From contig JAGAKI010000079.1 of NCBI GenBank assembly GCA_017625695.1, forward strand, positions 1 to 64,000: a stretch of DNA of 64,000 bases. The letters run 5' to 3'. The translations under genes were made by a program, and so were the position numbers. The first letter of the stretch is position 1, and each line of letters starts with the position of its first letter. Below are positions 60,767 through 64,000 of this stretch, one piece after another. Below the pieces are notes generated by a model. That model ran no database searches. It was not told the origin of the DNA and saw only the letters and a program-made list of their open reading frames with translations. The DNA comes from Clostridia bacterium (GTDB lineage: Bacteria > Bacillota > Clostridia > UMGS1840).

Positions 60767-61645
60767 TTAACAAATAATTTCTTCCTCACGTTTTTCGCCC
60801 AAAAAGCAGATGCCAACCACCTGGGGACCTGCATTGCAAACGATACAGGGACCGATCAGATTATTTTCCAACGCTTTTTCCTTTAAGTTTTCTTTCATCT
60901 GCCTGGTAAAGTCTTTGGAATCGTTGGAGCCGCGGAACAAAACATACTGTTTGTCTTCCCCGATGCGTTCTTTGGCAACCTGACAAAGGGCATCCATTGC
61001 CTTGGGGATTCCCCTTGCTTTCTGATAAGTCACCGAATCTCCGCGGGTTAAGCACATGATGGGTTTAATCCCCAAAAGTTCCCCGGCAATTGCCGCCGCT
61101 GTACCGATTCTGCCGGATTTTTTGGCGTATTGCAAATCAAACACGGTGAAATAGGTTTCCAGTCGGGAAAACCAATCTTCCAGATAGTTTAAAATCACTT
61201 CCACCGGCTTGTTATCATTTGCCATTTTTGCCGCCTGAAGCACCGGATAGCCGTAACAAGCGGAATAGGCCATGGTGTTAATGACATATATTTTCATCTT
61301 ACAGTCGGGCATATCATTCAGAAACATTTTTCTTGCCAACTGTGCGGAATTAAAGGTAGAAGAAGCTTTCTGATTGATGGTGACAATCAGAAGGTCGGTT
61401 ACGTCGTCTTTATATGCTGCTTTGATTTCGTCTAAAAATGCAAATGGCGGTACCTGTGCGGTAGAGGGAATAGACCCGTCTTCCGGTAACATGCCGTAAA
61501 ATTCATCCTTGGTAAAATCATAGGCTTCTTTGTATTCTTTCTGCCCAATGGTAACCGTCATAGGAATCAGAACCACTCCGTGTTTTTGTGCGGTTTTCAA
61601 ATCAATATCACTGGCGGTATCTGTAACTAATCTGATTTTTGCCAT
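60767..61645 (-). CDS. DegV family protein, second copy
   Basis: 292 residues. LVTDTASDIDLKTAQKHGVV at the N-terminus, IPSTAQVPP, KKSGRIGTAAAIAGELLGIK. Same family as the protein at 5846-6733 but only moderately similar, so probably a different fatty-acid preference. Start MAKIRL follows GGAGAT. First gene of the operon with ybeY, holB and ricT. Confidence 0.9.
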   Translation of the reverse strand: MAKIRLVTDTASDIDLKTAQKHGVVLIPMTVTIGQKEYKEAYDFTKDEFYGMLPEDGSIPSTAQVPPFAFLDEIKAAYKDDVTDLLIVTINQKASSTFNSAQLARKMFLNDMPDCKMKIYVINTMAYSACYGYPVLQAAKMANDNKPVEVILNYLEDWFSRLETYFTVFDLQYAKKSGRIGTAAAIAGELLGIKPIMCLTRGDSVTYQKARGIPKAMDALCQVAKERIGEDKQYVLFRGSNDSKDFTRQMKENLKEKALENNLIGPCIVCNAGPQVVGICFLGEKREEEIIC

Positions 61646-61783
61646 AACGAACATCTCCTGTGAGTAAAATATAGTTCAGTTTATTATACTATAGATTTGT
61701 GAAAATATCAAGAACATTTTTTAAATTTTTCCCGAAAGATACCAAACTTTGGGAAACATTTTTGGGTTTTTCGTAAAAAACAG

Positions 61784-61812
61784 TTGAATTTTTGAGAAAC
61801 TTATAGTATAAT
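61784..61812 (+). promoter_or_regulatory. ilvE promoter
   Basis: TTGAAT (61784-61789), 17 bases, TATAAT (61807-61812), 44 bases before the start. No T-box or other leader fits in between. Confidence 0.7.
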
Positions 61813-61856
61813 GAAGGGTAATTACAATTTGATACTTGGAAAGGCAGTGTTCATTT

Positions 61857-62921
61857 ATGGAAATTACAGTAACAAAAACTACAAATCCCGGTCAGAAACC
61901 CGATCAGTCCAACTTGGGCTTTGGTAAAATTTTTACTGACCATATGTTTGAAATGGAATATACCGAAGGCATCGGCTGGCACGATGCAAAAATCGTTCCT
62001 GTGCATAACTTAAGCCTGCATCCGGCTTGTATGGTATTCCACTACGGTCAGGAAATGTTTGAAGGCTTGAAAGCATATCGCGGCAAAGACGGAAAGGTGC
62101 GTCTGTTCCGCCCCGAAATGAATGCAAAACGTACCAACAACACCAATGACCGTCTCTGCATCCCCCACATTCCCGTGGAAGATTTTGTGGAAGCGGTAAA
62201 AGCGGTAGTAAAGGTGGATGAAGACTGGATTCCCACCGCAGACGGTACTTCCTTATACATTCGTCCCTTCATCATTGCAACTGACGAATTCTTAGGGGTT
62301 GCCCCCTCCAAAACCTACAAATTCATGATTATCCTTTCTCCCTCCGGAGCATACTATGCAAGCGGTCTGGCTCCGGTTGGCATCTGGATTGAAGACGAAT
62401 ATGTTCGTGCAGTAAAAGGCGGTATTGGCTTTGCAAAAACCGGCGGTAACTATGCGGCTTCCTTAGCAGCCCAGGTAAAAGCTCACGATGACGGTTATTC
62501 TCAGGTGCTCTGGTTAGACGGTGTGGAACGAAAATATATTGAAGAAGTTGGTGCTATGAACATCTTCTTTAAAATTGACGGCACCATCGTAACTCCCGCA
62601 TTGAACGGTTCCATTTTACCCGGTGTTACCCGTGACAGCGTCATTCAGTTATGCAAAAAAATGGGTCTCCCCGTGGAAGAAAGAAAAATCAGTGCAGAAG
62701 AGCTGATTGCTGCTCAGAAAGCAGGCAAGCTGGAAGAATGTTTCGGTTCCGGTACTGCAGCGGTAATTTCTCCCGTTGGCAAGCTCCGTTACAAAGACGA
62801 TGTAATGCTCATCAACAACAATGAAATCGGTCCCGTATCTCAGAAATTATACGATACCATCACCGGAATTCAGTGGGGTAAAATTGAAGATGATATGGGT
62901 TGGACTGTTGAGGTAAAATAA
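61857..62921 (+). CDS. ilvE: branched-chain amino acid aminotransferase
   Basis: 354 residues, class II BCAT of PLP fold type IV. FHYGQEMFEGLKAYRGKDGK, GGIGFAKTGGNYAASLAAQV (PLP-binding Lys), EEVGAMNIFF, PGVTRDSVIQL and CFGSGTAAVISPVG (phosphate cup). Interconverts Leu, Ile, Val and their keto acids. Start MEITVTK at 61857 has AAAGGCAG upstream at slightly long spacing; the frame extends seven codons more. Confidence 0.94.
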   Translation: MEITVTKTTNPGQKPDQSNLGFGKIFTDHMFEMEYTEGIGWHDAKIVPVHNLSLHPACMVFHYGQEMFEGLKAYRGKDGKVRLFRPEMNAKRTNNTNDRLCIPHIPVEDFVEAVKAVVKVDEDWIPTADGTSLYIRPFIIATDEFLGVAPSKTYKFMIILSPSGAYYASGLAPVGIWIEDEYVRAVKGGIGFAKTGGNYAASLAAQVKAHDDGYSQVLWLDGVERKYIEEVGAMNIFFKIDGTIVTPALNGSILPGVTRDSVIQLCKKMGLPVEERKISAEELIAAQKAGKLEECFGSGTAAVISPVGKLRYKDDVMLINNNEIGPVSQKLYDTITGIQWGKIEDDMGWTVEVK

Positions 62922-62950
62922 GTCCCAATATAAAATCAGGAGTGTAAATT

Positions 62951-63511
62951 ATGCAGGTAAACGGCTTTAAAAAATCCGTGTTCGGCGGTCTCAAAAAAGA
63001 CGAGGTGCTGACCTATCTTGAGCAGATGTCCCGTGATGTGGAAGCAAAAATCCGCAATAAGGATGACGATATCCGTGAACTGAAAAAAGAGCTTTCCGAA
63101 AAGAAAGAAAAAGTGAAGGATTTAAAGAAAGAATTAGAAGACCAGAAAGAATCCTACGAAAAGAAACTTTCCTTGCAGGAAGCGGAATATAAGGAAAAAT
63201 CCGAAGAGCTAAAAGAAGCGTTCCGCAAAGAAAAGGAAGAACTGCTGGAAAAGTTAAACGATATTAAAGTACAGTTCACTTTAGAAAAAGAAAAAATCGG
63301 CAGAGCCCTTCTCACCGCAGAGGAAACTGCAAACGGCATCATTGAAAACGCCAAAAAACAGGGAGACGAAATGATTGCCGAAGCCAAGAAGAAAGCCGAT
63401 ATCGAAAAAGAACGTTATAAAAAGCAGAAAGCCGATGTCACCGACTTTACCTACGACATCAAAAAACTGATGGAAAAGCTGACTGCCGACTTGAAAGAAC
63501 GTTTGGACTAA
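62951..63511 (+). CDS. DivIVA-like coiled-coil protein
   Basis: 186 residues. N-terminal FKKSVFGGLKKDEVLTYLEQ resembles the membrane-targeting DivIVA/GpsB domain, followed by a long charged coiled coil (about residues 30-150). It has no enzyme motif. Likely a cell-pole or septum scaffold. Thirty bases behind ilvE; co-transcribed and closed by a terminator. Confidence 0.82.
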   Translation: MQVNGFKKSVFGGLKKDEVLTYLEQMSRDVEAKIRNKDDDIRELKKELSEKKEKVKDLKKELEDQKESYEKKLSLQEAEYKEKSEELKEAFRKEKEELLEKLNDIKVQFTLEKEKIGRALLTAEETANGIIENAKKQGDEMIAEAKKKADIEKERYKKQKADVTDFTYDIKKLMEKLTADLKERLD

Positions 63512-63514
63512 TGA

Positions 63515-63555
63515 AAAAAAGACGAAATTCGTTGCTCACGGATTTCGTCTTTTTT
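63515..63555. terminator. terminator between the DivIVA-like gene and ireB
   Basis: AAAAAAGACGAAAT (63515-63528)/ATTTCGTCTTTTTT (63542-63555), active in both directions. The GACGAAAT stem matches the one behind fucI. Confidence 0.9.
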
Positions 63556-63592
63556 GATACAATATGACATAGGGAAAAGAAACTCTCTGCCG

Positions 63593-63835
63593 TTACTGGG
63601 CAAGATAGCTCTTTAACAGCTCTTCCATAATTTCATCCCGCTCCAGTTTGGCAAGCAAAGCCCTTGCATTATTGTAGCTGGTGATGTAGGTGGGGTCGCC
63701 TGACATAATATATCCCACAATCTGATTGATGGGGTTGTATCCTTTTTCTTTTAATGATTCATATACGGAAAAAAGAATTTCACGGATATTCTTTTCGTCA
63801 TCTTTCGGTAATTGGACCAATCTTGTTTCGCCCAT
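63593..63835 (-). CDS. IreB family regulatory phosphoprotein
   Basis: 80 residues (DUF965). [40 protein letters not shown] and [20 protein letters not shown] are the conserved blocks. In Enterococcus IreB is phosphorylated by the PASTA kinase IreK and affects cephalosporin tolerance. Start 63835 follows AAGGAATG; two in-frame ATGs upstream are less well placed. Usually next to ruvX and DUF1292, which here lie 9 kb away. Confidence 0.93.
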   Translation of the reverse strand: MGETRLVQLPKDDEKNIREILFSVYESLKEKGYNPINQIVGYIMSGDPTYITSYNNARALLAKLERDEIMEELLKSYLAQ

Positions 63836-63885
63836 TGGGATCATTCCTTTCCGAATCAATTTTAACCTTCTTAAGGTGTATTGAC

Positions 63886-63914
63886 ATTATAACACGGGTT
63901 TCAAAAGATTTCAA
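63886..63914 (-). promoter_or_regulatory. ireB promoter
   Basis: Minus strand TTGAAA (63914-63909), 17 bases, TATAAT (63891-63886). The remaining bases to the window end are AT-rich with no gene seen. Confidence 0.7.
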
Positions 63915-64000
63915 CTGTTTTCACAAGAACTTCATAGAAATGAAAAAAATTTTTAAAAAAATTGTAAAAAACCTTGATTTTTGGAAAAAGATATGTTATA

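Noticed and set aside
1-64000. CRISPR arrays
   Set aside because: No run of regularly spaced identical direct repeats with unique spacers was seen; the repeats present are palindromic and dispersed.

Overview
The window is chromosomal DNA of a Gram-positive anaerobe of the phylum Bacillota, most likely class Clostridia and probably a gut lineage. Evidence: the first bases are the 5' end of a 16S rRNA gene on the minus strand; there are Clostridia-type genes (IreB, RicT, DivIVA-like, DUF1292, sensory [FeFe]-hydrogenase with a PP2C partner, CpsB/C/D exopolysaccharide control); ribosome sites are strong AGGAGG type; many promoters are TTGACA/TATAAT with 17-bp spacing; and many U-tailed hairpin terminators occur. 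No species is claimed.

Layout. 0-11 kb: rRNA promoter and 16S start, uvrB-uvrA excision repair, a PPK2-type polyphosphate:AMP phosphotransferase/S4/DegV operon, an aspartate aminotransferase and a fructokinase-like kinase. 11.3-12.3 kb: rplM-rpsI. 12.3-25.6 kb: an AT-rich integrated element inserted behind rpsI, with a tyrosine integrase, divergent cI/cro-like regulators with operators, a primase-helicase followed by an iteron/AT-rich origin, two sigma-like factors and, as its only recognisable virion gene, a 1070-residue tape measure protein. This layout matches a phage-inducible chromosomal island (satellite) and is the most unusual system here. 25.7-27.7 kb: scar of a second mobile element (a frameshifted serine-recombinase tail), a secreted stalk-domain protein and structured non-coding DNA.

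27.8-31 kb: a three-gene sensory [FeFe]-hydrogenase / serine phosphatase operon. 31-41 kb: HAD phosphatase, GNAT, a secreted SGNH hydrolase with an XRE regulator, purC, fucI (sharing a palindromic operator with the SGNH/XRE interval), DAP dehydrogenase, tmk, a DUF2156 protein and a DUF559 nuclease gene framed by palindromic repeats. 41.8-51.7 kb, all minus strand: a cell-surface block containing a 53-residue peptide gene, cohesin-like, dockerin-like and stalk-domain secreted proteins, an ABC exporter, a signal-peptidase-like protein, a PqqD-like protein and the CpsB/CpsD/CpsC regulators. 52-57.5 kb, plus strand: a CapD-type nucleotide-sugar dehydratase, Dabb, RuvX, DUF1292 and ClpE. 57.5-64 kb: a small acidic protein behind an orphan riboswitch-like leader, the degV-ybeY-holB-ricT operon, ilvE, a DivIVA-like protein and IreB.

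Intergenic spaces in the host part are rich in short branched palindromes, in several families whose stems covary between copies. No CRISPR array and no complete tRNA gene was seen.
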